This document shows, piece by piece, positions 20,866 through 29,453 of a stretch of 35,949 bases of DNA. Made by a program: the position numbers and the translations under genes. Below the pieces are notes generated by a model, which was not told the origin of the DNA, searched no databases, and saw nothing but the letters and a program-made list of their open reading frames with translations. How positions within the stretch are numbered: the first letter of the stretch is position 1; the number at the start of each line of letters is the position of its first letter. The stretch spans positions 1-35,949 of the forward strand of contig NZ_JACJRT010000010.1 in NCBI RefSeq assembly GCF_014697415.1, in the 5' to 3' direction. The DNA comes from Cyanobium sp. FACHB-13342 (GTDB taxonomy: Bacteria > Cyanobacteriota > Cyanobacteriia > PCC-6307 > Cyanobiaceae).

Positions 20866-22473
20866 TCAGACCGGCTGCAGTTCGCGGCTGGGTTCGGCCG
20901 GGGCTTTGGGGGGATCGGGCGGCAGGGTGGCCAACTGTTCTTCGATCTCGCGGCGCACGATCGAGCGGTATTCGAGGAAATGCTCGTTGTGGGCCAGGAT
21001 CGAGAGGAACCCGGTGAAGCGCTTGGGATTCTGGCGCGCCATGCCGTAGAGCGCCTTCCAGAACCGAACCCGGGTGTTCCGCTTGACCCCCTGGCGCCAG
21101 AGAATGATTCCCAGGGCCCTGAGGTCTACCCAGCTCGGGGGCTTGGCGGGGCGGCTGCCCGGCACGATCAGTTCTTTGTATTTCTGGGGCGGCAGCTTCA
21201 GGAAGTAGGAATAGACGCGATCAATGAAAGCGTTGGGTTCATAGAGGGCGCCAAAGGCATCCACGTATTCATTCGCGATGTCGCGAATCGGCCGGGTGGG
21301 AACGAAATTGAGCAGGTTGGTCTGGTTGACACCCTTGGCCGCCGCCTTGCCTTCAATCAGACGACCTTCCTTCTCGAGGCGATGCCAGAGGGCCGTATTC
21401 GGCAGGGCCTGGAGCATGCCCATCATCGCGTGGGGGATCCCCGTGCGGGTCACAAATTCGACGATGCGGCGGCCGGCGCCATCTTTTTCGCCATCAAAAC
21501 CGATGATGAATCCGGCCATCACCCGCAGGCCGTAGGAGGTGATCTTGTTGACCGAGTCCTCCAGGGAGCTGCGGGTGTTCTGAAGTTTGCCCGCGGTTTC
21601 GAGGCTCGATTCGTCGGGGGTCTCGATGCCGAGGAAGACGCTTTCAAAGCGGCATTCCACCATCATCTGCATCAGGTCGTCATCGGCCGCCAGATCCACG
21701 GAGGCCTCGGTGGCGAAGCTGAAGGGGAATCCGTGGTCAATCTGCCATTGGCGCAGCAGGGGGAGCAGCAGTTTGACGTTGCGCTTGTTGCCGATGAAGT
21801 TGTCGTCCACGAGGAAGACAGATCGACGCCAACCCAGGTCGTAGAGGGTTTGGAGTTCGGCGATTAGCTGTTCTGGATTTTTGGTGCGGGGCTTCCGCCC
21901 GTACAACACGATGATGTCGCAAAACTCGCACTGAAAGGGGCAGCCCCGGGAGAACTGCACAGACATCTCCGAATAGGCGTTCAGTTCGAGCAGGTCGAAG
22001 CGCGGAATCGGCGTGCCGGTGACATCCGGCTTGACCCCATCGGAGCTGAAGCGGCCGGAGGTCTCTCCCCGCTCCAAGGCTTCGATGAACATCGGCAGGG
22101 TGATTTCACCCTCATCGAGGACCTTGAAATCGGCTAGGTCGAGTTCCGGGGCATCCGGGGTGGAACTGGCAAAGGGCCCACCCACGGCCACGGGGATCCC
22201 CCGTTCCTTGGCCGTGGCGATCTGCACGGCCATGTCGGCCTTCTGCACGATCATGCCGGAGATCACCACCAGTTCAGCCCAGTCCCACTCCGCCGGCGTC
22301 ACCTCGCGCACGTTGCGGTCCACCAGCTTCATCTCCCAGTGCTGGGGAAGCAGGGCCGCCACGGTTACCAGTCCCAGCGGTGGGAGCAGCACCTTGCGGT
22401 CGATCAGCTCGAGGATTTTTTCGTAGCTCCAGAAGGTTTTCGGGAACTCGGGATAAACAAAGAGCGTGCGCAT
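20866..22473 (-). CDS. B12-binding-domain radical SAM protein (DUF4070 / HpnP-like group)
   Basis: This 535-residue protein has an N-terminal cobalamin-binding-like domain (about 1-130), a radical SAM domain with the 4Fe-4S motif C178-X3-C182-X2-C185 (SRGCPFQCEFC), and a C-terminal DUF4070-type region (about 400-510). The B12 domain shows VDRNV where B12-binding proteins often have D-x-H-x-x-G, so His-on binding is unlikely. The closest family I can name is the hopanoid C2-methylase HpnP and its relatives, which methylate unreactive carbons. Picocyanobacteria are not known to make hopanoids and no hopanoid gene is nearby, so a different substrate is likely. A strong hairpin at 22521-22548 lies in its 5' leader. 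Confidence 0.85.
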   Translation of the reverse strand: MRTLFVYPEFPKTFWSYEKILELIDRKVLLPPLGLVTVAALLPQHWEMKLVDRNVREVTPAEWDWAELVVISGMIVQKADMAVQIATAKERGIPVAVGGPFASSTPDAPELDLADFKVLDEGEITLPMFIEALERGETSGRFSSDGVKPDVTGTPIPRFDLLELNAYSEMSVQFSRGCPFQCEFCDIIVLYGRKPRTKNPEQLIAELQTLYDLGWRRSVFLVDDNFIGNKRNVKLLLPLLRQWQIDHGFPFSFATEASVDLAADDDLMQMMVECRFESVFLGIETPDESSLETAGKLQNTRSSLEDSVNKITSYGLRVMAGFIIGFDGEKDGAGRRIVEFVTRTGIPHAMMGMLQALPNTALWHRLEKEGRLIEGKAAAKGVNQTNLLNFVPTRPIRDIANEYVDAFGALYEPNAFIDRVYSYFLKLPPQKYKELIVPGSRPAKPPSWVDLRALGIILWRQGVKRNTRVRFWKALYGMARQNPKRFTGFLSILAHNEHFLEYRSIVRREIEEQLATLPPDPPKAPAEPSRELQPV

Positions 22474-22520
22474 TCAGGGCAGCAGAGCTGGGGAGAAAAC
22501 TGGGCTGAGCCGGAGCTCTA

Positions 22521-22548
22521 GGCGCTTGGCCCCTGGGGCCAGGGCGCT
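22521..22548 (-). promoter_or_regulatory. Leader hairpin upstream of the radical SAM gene
   Basis: GGCCC (22528-22532), CTG loop and GGGCC (22536-22540) make a perfect stem. GCGC arms (22522-22525 and 22544-22547) can extend it across a small bulge. It lies about 50 bases before the radical SAM start codon. It does not resemble the cobalamin riboswitch, and it has no T run. Confidence 0.35.
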
Positions 22549-22657
22549 GAGGCTGCGCTGGAAAGCGTCGTAAGTGGGTAAAAGCCTAGGAGGTTTACGG
22601 AAATCCTGAAGCTCGCCGCCGTTCTGCTGTAATGGCCCCATCATTTTCTGGATAGCC

Positions 22658-22750
22658 ATGGGTGTCGCGATCTATCTGGGTCTCGTTGGCGGCGGACTGG
22701 CCGTGGCCATCGCCGCATCCATCGTGCTGCGCGGCATCAAGCTGATCTGA
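22658..22750 (+). CDS. petL: Candidate cytochrome b6-f complex subunit PetL (30 residues)
   Basis: A 30-residue frame forms one transmembrane helix (AIYLGLVGGGLAVAIAASIV) and ends RGIKLI. The length, single helix, N-out start and basic-hydrophobic IKLI tail match PetL, a small peripheral subunit that stabilises the b6-f dimer in the thylakoid membrane. Other one-helix photosynthetic peptides (PetG, PetM, PetN, PsbM, PsaM) do not fit the sequence. A TGTAAT -10-like hexamer (22628-22633) lies 25 bases before the ATG, although the -35 is poor and the Shine-Dalgarno weak. The stop overlaps the converging MFS gene by 14 bases. It stands alone, away from other pet genes. Identification is by short-motif similarity only. 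Confidence 0.62.
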   Translation: MGVAIYLGLVGGGLAVAIAASIVLRGIKLI

Positions 22751-23960
22751 GTTCTAGTCGCAGTCGGTGGCGGAGCTGGAGTTCCGCCAACCCCAGCACC
22801 AGGCCCGTTCCGCCGAGGAGGGCCATCGTGGCCTGCAGCCCGATCATCAGGCTCAGGGCGGCGGCCATCAGGCCACTGAGGCCGCCGCCCCCCAGGAAGG
22901 CGATCTGCCCCAGGCCGGCCATACGCCCCCGAATGGCCATGGGGGAGCCCACCTGGCTGATCAGGTTGACCCCCGACAACAGGCTGGCGGTGCCGGCGCC
23001 AATGGCAAAGGTGGCGGCCAGTCCCAAGCCGCTGGTGGTGGGTTGGCTGAAGCGGGCCAACGCCAGCTGGGCGATGGCCGTGATCAGGGTGCAGCTGCCC
23101 AGCAGCAGGGCTGGCCTTTGGCTCAGCCAGCGACTGTGGCGTTGCAGTACCAGCCCGCCGCTGATGCTGCCGGCGGCCAGCACGCTGGTGAACAGGCCCA
23201 GGGCCTGGGGTGATGGCCCCAGAAGATCCCGGGCCATCAGGGGGGCCAGACCGGGGTGGAAGAACCCCACCAGGCAGGCCACGGCCGTGAAGCGCAGCAC
23301 GTGGCGGAGCACTGGTCCACTGGTGCTCCAGGCGGCCCTCAGGCTGGCGGAGGCACCGGGGGCACTGCGTTGTTCCCGGCTCCGGTCTGGGCTGAGCAGC
23401 CAGACCACCGAGGCGATGGGCAACAAAAAGGTGGCGGCATCGATCGCCAGGGCGGTGCCCGCTCCCGTCCAGGCCAGCAACCAGCCCCCGAGAGGTGGCC
23501 CCACCAGCTTGCCCACGTTGAACACCACCGAGAAGCTGGTGAGGTAGGGCGCCAGTTGCTCGGGGCTCTCCACCAGCAGGGCGCAGTACTTGTTGCGGGC
23601 CGAGAGTTCGTAGGCGCTGGCGATGCCCACCAGCAGGGTGCTCAACAACAGCAGGCTCACCTGCAGCCCCCCATCGGTGAGCGGAATCGCAATGGCCCCG
23701 AGCAGGCCGGCGCCGAACAGCCCCCACTGGGATCGGATCAGCACGCTTTCGCAGCCCAGCCTGTCGGTCATCACGCCGGCGGGACCACTCACCAGCAGGG
23801 TGGGCATGGCCAGAACGGCGAAATGCAGGGCCAGCAGCAGGGGGTTGTTGCTGCCATCGATCAGGATCCAGCCCTTGGCGGTGAGGCCCCCGAACGAGCC
23901 GGCCGTGCTCAGCCCCGACGCCACCAGAAAGGTGGTGCGTTGGTGCTCCCGCCAGTTCAA
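22737..23960 (-). CDS. MFS transporter (EntS/MFS_3-type exporter)
   Basis: A 407-residue protein with about 12 hydrophobic segments and MFS landmarks: [22 protein letters not shown] in the 2-3 loop (a variant of the G-x-L-a-D-r-x-G-r motif), [24 protein letters not shown] in helix 5, and [25 protein letters not shown] in the second half. The MFS_3/EntS subfamily exports siderophores and drugs. The substrate here cannot be told. The start overlaps the end of rimO by 3 bases (TGATG type), so it is the downstream gene of a rimO operon. It ends inside the converging petL candidate. Confidence 0.86.
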   Translation of the reverse strand: MNWREHQRTTFLVASGLSTAGSFGGLTAKGWILIDGSNNPLLLALHFAVLAMPTLLVSGPAGVMTDRLGCESVLIRSQWGLFGAGLLGAIAIPLTDGGLQVSLLLLSTLLVGIASAYELSARNKYCALLVESPEQLAPYLTSFSVVFNVGKLVGPPLGGWLLAWTGAGTALAIDAATFLLPIASVVWLLSPDRSREQRSAPGASASLRAAWSTSGPVLRHVLRFTAVACLVGFFHPGLAPLMARDLLGPSPQALGLFTSVLAAGSISGGLVLQRHSRWLSQRPALLLGSCTLITAIAQLALARFSQPTTSGLGLAATFAIGAGTASLLSGVNLISQVGSPMAIRGRMAGLGQIAFLGGGGLSGLMAAALSLMIGLQATMALLGGTGLVLGLAELQLRHRLRLELRSA

Positions 23961-25333
23961 GCTCCCGTCCGTCGGGAGGCGAGCACGTCGTCCACCATGG
24001 CCCTGGCCCCCACCACTTCACCCACCAGGTCGTAGGTATCGGCGGCGGTGATGCGCACCGGCACCATCGTTCCCGGGGCGGCGCAGAGGCCTCCCTCTCC
24101 CGGCAGCACCCGCACCTCGCCATCCACGTCAGGGGCATAGCGGGCGCAGCGGCCCAGCATCTCGCCGGTGCTCGGGTTCTCCTGTTCGATCAGCACATCC
24201 ACGATCCGGCCCACCCAGGCGCCATTGCGCTCGGCGGCGATCGGCTGCTGCAGGGCCATCAGGCGGTCTTTGCGCTCCTGGGCGATCGCGGCCGGCACCG
24301 GATCCGGCAGGGCGGCCGCCGGGGTGCCTTCCTCCGGGGAGAAGGTGAACACGCCCACGTGGTCGAAGCGCTGCTCGGCCACAAAATCGAGCAGGTGCTG
24401 GAAGTGCGCCTCGGTTTCGCCCGGGAAGCCCACGATGAAGGTGGTGCGCAGCACCGCCTCGGGCAGTTGCTCGCGGATGCGTTGCAGCAGGCCCGCGGTG
24501 ACGTCCGCCTGCCAGGGGCGATTCATGGCCCGCAGCACATCGGGATGGCTGTGTTGCAGGGGTAGATCCAGGTAAGGCAGCACGTTGGGCACCTCCCGAT
24601 AGGCCGCCAGCACCTCGGGCGTCAGTCCGGTGGGGTAGGCGTAATGCACCCGGATCCAGGGGATTTCCACCTCGCCGAGGGCCCGCAGCAGCTGGGCCAG
24701 CTGGGGTTTGCCGTAGAGATCCAGGCCGTAGTTGGTGGTGATCTGGCTGATCAGCACCAGCTCCTGCACACCCTGGGCGGCCAACTGTTGGGCTTCCGCC
24801 ACGATGCTCTCGATCGGGCGGGAGCGTTGATCGCCGCGCAGGTGGGGAATGATGCAGAAGGCGCAGCGGTAGTCGCAGCCCTCGGCCACCTTCAGATAGG
24901 CCACGGCCTCGGAGGTGGTGCGGTAGCGGGGCAGGTGCTCATCGGCCACGAAGGTGGGGATGGCACTCACCTGGTTGACCCGCTCGCCGGCTTCCACCCG
25001 CTCCAGCACGCTGACGATGTGCTGGTAATCGCCTGTGCCCACAATGGCCTTGGCCTCCGGCAGGGAGTCGAGCAGCTCCTCCTGGAAGTGTTGGGCCAGG
25101 CATCCAGCGATGATCAGCTCCTTGCCCTGTTCCGCCAGCTCCACCAGGGTGCGCACCGATTCCTCCCGCGCGTCCTGGATGAAGCTGCAGGTGTTGACCA
25201 CCACCACGTTGGCCTCGCTTTCGTCGGCGCTCACGCCATAGCCGGCCTGGGCCAAGAGGCCGAGCATGTGCTCGGTGTCCACCCGATTTTTTTCGCAGCC
25301 CAGGTGGGCGAAGGCCACGGTTGGTTTGGTCAT
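23957..25333 (-). CDS. rimO: Ribosomal protein S12 (Asp89) methylthiotransferase
   Basis: This 458-residue protein is a full methylthiotransferase. The UPF0004 domain has three cluster cysteines C13 ([12 protein letters not shown]), C49 (NTCSFI) and C78 (AGCLAQ). The radical SAM domain has C153, C157, C160 ([10 protein letters not shown]). A TRAM domain covers about residues 385-455. The [15 protein letters not shown] start and [12 protein letters not shown] stretch mark RimO rather than the tRNA enzyme MiaB (which usually reads GCQMN). It adds a methylthio group to an Asp of ribosomal protein S12. ATG 25333 is well placed. It is the first gene of a minus-strand pair with the MFS exporter and diverges from the VKOR gene. 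Confidence 0.94.
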   Translation of the reverse strand: MTKPTVAFAHLGCEKNRVDTEHMLGLLAQAGYGVSADESEANVVVVNTCSFIQDAREESVRTLVELAEQGKELIIAGCLAQHFQEELLDSLPEAKAIVGTGDYQHIVSVLERVEAGERVNQVSAIPTFVADEHLPRYRTTSEAVAYLKVAEGCDYRCAFCIIPHLRGDQRSRPIESIVAEAQQLAAQGVQELVLISQITTNYGLDLYGKPQLAQLLRALGEVEIPWIRVHYAYPTGLTPEVLAAYREVPNVLPYLDLPLQHSHPDVLRAMNRPWQADVTAGLLQRIREQLPEAVLRTTFIVGFPGETEAHFQHLLDFVAEQRFDHVGVFTFSPEEGTPAAALPDPVPAAIAQERKDRLMALQQPIAAERNGAWVGRIVDVLIEQENPSTGEMLGRCARYAPDVDGEVRVLPGEGGLCAAPGTMVPVRITAADTYDLVGEVVGARAMVDDVLASRRTGA

Positions 25334-25426
25334 GGGAAAGGGCCAGCCGACTGTCCACCCTATGGGGGCGTCTGAGGTGGCGGTTGAGCCTGGGGCTGCG
25401 AGAATCCACCCAGTGCAGCCGTTGCC

Positions 25427-26353
25427 GTGACCTCCACCCGCCTCAGCCAGCGACTCAGCTCGTCCCGGCGCCGCAGTGACCCAGCCCGTCGCTGGGCTCG
25501 GGTGGCCATGGCCGTGCTCGCCACGATTGGCTTCATCGACACCGGCGCCATCACCCTGAAGCGATGGGGCCTGCTGGGCCCCTTGAGCTGCCCTGGCGGT
25601 GCCGAAGGCTGCGACAAGGTGCTCAACAGTGCCTGGGGCAGTCTGTTTGGGCAGCCCCTGTCGCTCTTCGGCTGTTTGGCCTACGCGGCGGTGCTGGTGC
25701 TGGCGGTGCTGCCGCTGGTGTTGCGGGGAGATTCACGGGCTGCCCTGGCCCAGCGCAGCTGGTGGGGCCTGCTGCTGCTCAGCACCGGCATGGCGGTCTT
25801 CAGCCTCCTGTTGATGGGGCTGATGGTCGTGAAGATCCAGGCGTTCTGCTTTTTCTGTGTGCTTTCCGCATCCCTGAGCCTGGGACTGTTCGTGCTCAGC
25901 CTGGTGGGCGGGGAATGGGACGACCGGGGCCAGGTGCTGTTCCGCGCCGTGATTGTGGCCCTGATCGTGGCCATGCTCGGCCTGGGCTGGGCGGCCTCCG
26001 TGGATCGCCCCGAGACAGCGGCCGGGAAGGGCGTGCCCCCCGCCGTTGTCGCCATCAGCAGCCCGCAGGCGGTGGCTCTGGCTGACCATCTCACCCGCAC
26101 TGGAGCGGTGATGTACACCGCCTATTGGTGTCCCCACTGCCATGAACAGAAGGAGCTGTTCGGCAAGGCTGCTACCGAGCAACTCACCCTGGTGGAGTGC
26201 GCCGCCGATGGGCGCAACAGCCAGAAAGCCCTCTGTGACGCCAAAAAGATCCAGGGTTTCCCCACCTGGGAGATCAACGGCCAACTCGACTCCGGGGTGA
26301 AATCCCTGGCTGAACTCGCCCAGCTCTCGGGCTACACGGGCCCCCTTAGATGA
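25427..26353 (+). CDS. Vitamin K epoxide reductase homologue fused to a thioredoxin domain
   Basis: A 308-residue fusion. Residues about 25-190 form a four- to five-helix VKOR domain with the loop cysteines C55 and C62 and the quinone-site motif CFFC (C141, C144). Residues about 200-308 form a thioredoxin-like domain facing the lumen/periplasm with CPHC (C235, C238). Such proteins oxidise cysteines in exported proteins, passing electrons through the VKOR pair to a quinone; in cyanobacteria they help make disulfides in lumenal photosystem proteins. The start is GTG 25427, just before a basic stretch ([12 protein letters not shown]) that precedes the first helix. Its stop overlaps nadB by 8 bases tail to tail. 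Confidence 0.93.
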   Translation: MTSTRLSQRLSSSRRRSDPARRWARVAMAVLATIGFIDTGAITLKRWGLLGPLSCPGGAEGCDKVLNSAWGSLFGQPLSLFGCLAYAAVLVLAVLPLVLRGDSRAALAQRSWWGLLLLSTGMAVFSLLLMGLMVVKIQAFCFFCVLSASLSLGLFVLSLVGGEWDDRGQVLFRAVIVALIVAMLGLGWAASVDRPETAAGKGVPPAVVAISSPQAVALADHLTRTGAVMYTAYWCPHCHEQKELFGKAATEQLTLVECAADGRNSQKALCDAKKIQGFPTWEINGQLDSGVKSLAELAQLSGYTGPLR

Positions 26354-28007
26354 GCACCCTGGCGGTGGAGGGGGGGTGATCGCGCCGTTGATCGGTGTGG
26401 CGTTGCCAAAACGGTTGGGCTGCGGGAGCGTCCGTGCGGTGATGGCCGCCGCGGCTCTCCTGACGGAACAGGGCTGCCTCCATCAGCAGGCCGGCTAGAA
26501 CCAGGCGCTGGTGGCACTCCTGCAGCCGTTTGAGCGCAGGCACGATGGCGGTGGGCAGGGGGAGGGAGGGGCCTGGCTTCAGGGCCTGGAGCTGCCGCCA
26601 TGCCGGGCTGGCCTCCAGCTCTTGGCGCTGGCGGCGCACCTGCAGGAGGGCCGGTGCCAGGGCATGGGGGCTGCGTTCCACCCCCGCCACCTGCCAGCAG
26701 AGCTCCCGCAGGGCACTGATCTTGGCTTCCAGACTGGCCTGGCTTGGTAGATCCAGGCTTTTGAGCGGGGGATCTGCGGGAGGCTGGTCGGGCAGGGTTG
26801 GTGCTGCCCCCGCGCTAAGGCGGATCTCCCGGAGCTGGCGGGCAAACACCAGGCACTCCATCAGCGAATTGCTGGCCAGCCGGTTGGCTCCATGCACACC
26901 GGTGCAGGCCACCTCCCCCACGGCATAGAGGCCGGGCAGGCTGGTGGCCGCCTCCAGATCGGTCCACACGCCGCCCATCCAGTAGTGGGCCGCGGGGGCC
27001 ACCGGGATGGGGGCGCTGGTGGGGTCCAGGCCCAGGTCGCGGCATCGGCCCAGGATGGTTGGGAATTGCTGCTCCAGGCGGGCCACGCCAACGGGACGCA
27101 GATCCAACCAGAGATGGTCGACGCCGAGGCTGGCCATCCGGCGGGCCAGGGCGCGGCTGACGGCGTCCCGGGGGGCCAGATCACCCCCGGGCAGGCCGGC
27201 CACGGGGCTGGCCCCGTGCGCGTCCACCAGCCGGGCCCCTTCGCCGCGCACCGCCTCGGAAATCAGGAAATGGGGAGCCCCCGGCAGCATCAGGGCCGTG
27301 GGATGGAATTGCACGAATTCCAGGTCGCGCACGACGGCCCCGGCTTGCCAGGCCATCACCACCCCATCGCCGCTGGCCAGGTTGGGATTGGTGGTGTGGG
27401 CAAACAGGTGGCCCCCCCCCCCGGTGGCCAGAACCACGGCCCGGGCCCCCAGCCAGTGGATGCGATCGCCGTCGAGCACCTGCAGTCCAACGCAGCGACC
27501 GTGCTCCACCCAGAGCTGAAGGGCTAGAACCCCTTTGCGCTGCTCCAGCTGGGGCCTTCGCTGCACCTCCCGTTCGAGGGCGTCCACCAGGGCCCCGCCG
27601 GTTCGGTCCTGGGCATGGAGCACCCGTCGGTGGCTGTGGGCGGCCTCCAGGGTGGTGCTGAGACCGTCGCCATCCCGGTCAAAGGCCATGCCCAGCTGGA
27701 GCAGACGCTCCACGCACACCGGGGCCTCATGCACCAGCCGCTCCACGGCCGCCCGATCGCACAGTCCCGCACCGGCACGCAGGGTATCGATGACGTGGCT
27801 GGTGAAGCTGTCGTTGGGGCGGGTGACCGCCGCGATGCCGCCCTGGGCCCAGCGACTGGCGGATCGGGGATTGGTGCGGGCATCACCGGGCGGATCCTGG
27901 TCCTTGCTGAGCAGCAGCACCCGCAGATGGTGGGGCAGTTCGAGGCAGGCCATCAGGCCCGCGGCTCCGCTACCGACGACCACCACATCCCAGGACTGCT
28001 CTGCCAT
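26346..28007 (-). CDS. nadB: L-aspartate oxidase
   Basis: This ~553-residue flavoprotein has the FAD motif VVVVGSGAAGL at 8-18, the SRWAQGGIAAV block, HAQDRTGGALV, an ATGGGG stretch at 194-199, DLEFVQFHPTAL, and the NadB/SdhA hallmark HGANRLASNSLMECLVF near 370-385. It oxidises L-aspartate to iminoaspartate, the first step of de novo NAD synthesis, using O2 or fumarate. An 11-base G run on the coding strand (27412-27422) encodes the ATGGGG glycines and could slip. ATG 28007 is chosen because homology starts there; ATG 28022 would add 5 residues, and neither has a clear Shine-Dalgarno. A C-terminal tail beyond residue ~525 is basic and low in complexity. Confidence 0.92.
   Translation of the reverse strand: MAEQSWDVVVVGSGAAGLMACLELPHHLRVLLLSKDQDPPGDARTNPRSASRWAQGGIAAVTRPNDSFTSHVIDTLRAGAGLCDRAAVERLVHEAPVCVERLLQLGMAFDRDGDGLSTTLEAAHSHRRVLHAQDRTGGALVDALEREVQRRPQLEQRKGVLALQLWVEHGRCVGLQVLDGDRIHWLGARAVVLATGGGGHLFAHTTNPNLASGDGVVMAWQAGAVVRDLEFVQFHPTALMLPGAPHFLISEAVRGEGARLVDAHGASPVAGLPGGDLAPRDAVSRALARRMASLGVDHLWLDLRPVGVARLEQQFPTILGRCRDLGLDPTSAPIPVAPAAHYWMGGVWTDLEAATSLPGLYAVGEVACTGVHGANRLASNSLMECLVFARQLREIRLSAGAAPTLPDQPPADPPLKSLDLPSQASLEAKISALRELCWQVAGVERSPHALAPALLQVRRQRQELEASPAWRQLQALKPGPSLPLPTAIVPALKRLQECHQRLVLAGLLMEAALFRQESRGGHHRTDAPAAQPFWQRHTDQRRDHPPSTARVLI
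27412..27422 (-). repeat. 11-base homopolymer (poly-G on coding strand) in nadB
   Basis: Eleven C on the plus strand, flanked on both sides by GGTGG, form the longest homopolymer I noticed in the window. It reads as GGG GGG GGG GGC for residues G196-G199. The frame is intact with 11; any gain or loss of one base would frameshift nadB. Confidence 0.9.
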
Positions 28008-28040
28008 GGCGGCTGAAGGCATCCGGCAAGGGCCGGCACG

Positions 28041-28071
28041 AAAAAAGCCGCCGGAAGGCCCCGACGGCTTT
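28041..28071 (-). terminator. Rho-independent terminator of psbU
   Basis: Read on the minus strand, AAAGCCGTCGG and CCGGCGGCTTT form an 11-bp stem with one G-T pair around a 6-base loop, followed by a run of T. It lies about 25 bases after the psbU stop and before nadB, so it separates the two co-directional genes. Confidence 0.88.
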
Positions 28072-28094
28072 CAAGGTGAACGGAACTTTAAGGG

Positions 28095-28472
28095 TCAGCG
28101 GTACTGGCCGTCGTTGATGCGGTCGTCGCCTTCGTTGAGGGCGATGGAGGCCGCCGTGACGGTGAAGTTGTCCTTGTACTTGTTGAACAGCTCCTTCTGA
28201 CGCTCGGTGAGATCGAGCTTCAGCACATCATCGACGCTGTTGTAGGGGCCCCCCAGCACGATCTTGCCGGCGAGGGTTGGATACATGCCTGGGTAAGCCT
28301 GAAACCGGCGGACGGAGCAGTTGTTGAGATCCACCTTGCCGGCCCGCTCGGCGATTTTGTCGTCGGCCAGATTGCGCAGGTCTGCGGCCTGGGCGGCCGG
28401 GGGGATCAACAGTGTGACCAGGAGGCCGGCCAGCACCACCCCACTCATCAGCCAGGCAACCAGCCGTTTCAT
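28095..28472 (-). CDS. psbU: Photosystem II 12 kDa extrinsic protein
   Basis: This 125-residue protein matches PsbU. It has a signal peptide (about 1-29, MKRLVAWLMSGVVLAGLLVT and cleavage near AQAAD), then the mature part LADDKIAERAGKVDLNNCSVRRFQAYPGMYPTLAGKIVLGGPYNSVDDVLKL, which is the helix-hairpin-helix-like fold of the family, and ends DDRINDGQYR. PsbU binds on the lumenal side of photosystem II with PsbO and PsbV and stabilises the manganese cluster. ATG 28472 is preferred over a longer frame to 28517 because it starts the signal peptide and has GGAG about 8 bases upstream. It is a single gene with its own terminator. Confidence 0.95.
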   Translation of the reverse strand: MKRLVAWLMSGVVLAGLLVTLLIPPAAQAADLRNLADDKIAERAGKVDLNNCSVRRFQAYPGMYPTLAGKIVLGGPYNSVDDVLKLDLTERQKELFNKYKDNFTVTAASIALNEGDDRINDGQYR

Positions 28473-28599
28473 CACGACACTCCGTTGAACTACGGGAAGG
28501 GAGGCGGCCGGGGCCACCGGAAGCCCAACGTTACAGAGGAGAGACGGAATCCCTTCCTTCAGGCCGGAAGCCTTTTGCAGATCTTCAGATGAAACCGGG

Positions 28600-29370
28600 T
28601 TAAATCAAGCCACTGAGGCCTGGTGCCAACAGGGCTGCCAGGAGGAAGAGGGCATCCACGGCCAAGGTTGTGGCCAGGGCTGCGCTGGTGACACGCCCCA
28701 CCTCGCCCCGTTGCCAAAGCCAGCGGCAGGCTTGAAGCAGCACCACGGCACAGCCGATCACCAGCAGCAGGGGCAGTGGTGACAGCACCTGGAGGGCCGC
28801 CGTTTGCAGCAGCAAAGGCGCGTCTGCCGGGCTGGCACTGAGCACCTGGGGCCAGAAGCCCATTACGCCGCTGGCGGCCATGGCGGCGTCCGTCGCGGCA
28901 GTGCCCAACAGGGATCCCAGGTAAAAGCCGCAGGCCAATTTCCAGGGTCCGCGCAGGCCGGCCAGGGCCAAGGGCAGCACGAAGGCCTCAATCGGTAGGT
29001 GCCAGACCGGATGGAGCCGGCACCAGCCCCAAAAGAGGCAGCCCGCCAGCCAACTGCCGCTGAACCCCACCAACAGTTGGCCCGCCCGGCTGAGCCTGGG
29101 GTTGGCCTGTTGGCTGCACAGCAAGGCCAGGGCCAGCAGTGGGGCCGTGAACAGGGCGGCGCTGAAGGGAGCAAGTCGTACCCAGGGGGCCTGCAGGAAC
29201 ACCGGCAAGGTCACCAGCAGCCCGCTGATCAGGCTGAGGCCGGGGCTCCTGAGGCTGACAAAAAATGGCCAGCTCGGTTGCTCAGGAACCGTCCTGTCGC
29301 CAGCCTGGAAGCCAACTCCGGCTGTGAGGGGGGCCGGGAGAAGTGCGCTGGGACGGGCCCCGACCACCAA
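28600..29370 (-). CDS. DUF3120 membrane protein
   Basis: A ~256-residue membrane protein with about six hydrophobic segments. It matches DUF3120, known from cyanobacteria and plastid-bearing lineages: LPVFLQAPWVRLAPFSAALFTAPLL near 55-80, FWGWCRLHPVWHLPIEAFVLPLALAGLRGPWKLACGFYLGSLLGTAATDA near 112-165, then a variable part ending in a long helix. Function is unknown. The start is uncertain: TTG 29370 or GTG 29367 open the frame without a clear Shine-Dalgarno, and the first ~40 residues are not conserved in appearance, so the true start could be further in. It diverges from uppP across about 80 bases. Confidence 0.8.
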   Translation of the reverse strand: MVVGARPSALLPAPLTAGVGFQAGDRTVPEQPSWPFFVSLRSPGLSLISGLLVTLPVFLQAPWVRLAPFSAALFTAPLLALALLCSQQANPRLSRAGQLLVGFSGSWLAGCLFWGWCRLHPVWHLPIEAFVLPLALAGLRGPWKLACGFYLGSLLGTAATDAAMAASGVMGFWPQVLSASPADAPLLLQTAALQVLSPLPLLLVIGCAVVLLQACRWLWQRGEVGRVTSAALATTLAVDALFLLAALLAPGLSGLI

Positions 29371-29453
29371 GGGATGTGAAGAAAGTTGTCCAACCTTAAG
29401 GGGTCGAACGGGGGAGTCCGGCCATAGGGTCGCCCCAATCTCTGTGCGTCGTG

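Noticed and set aside
20866-22473. Naming the radical SAM protein hpnP
   Set aside because: The resemblance is at domain level only and no hopanoid-synthesis gene is nearby, so the specific name is not justified.
22474-22659. 61-codon minus-strand frame between the radical SAM gene and the petL candidate
   Set aside because: Its codons cover the leader hairpin and it has no domain or clear Shine-Dalgarno. More likely a 5' untranslated leader.
22672-24138. 488-codon minus-strand frame within the MFS/rimO region
   Set aside because: Low-complexity Pro/Arg/Gly shadow of the MFS exporter, which has proper membrane segments in its own frame.
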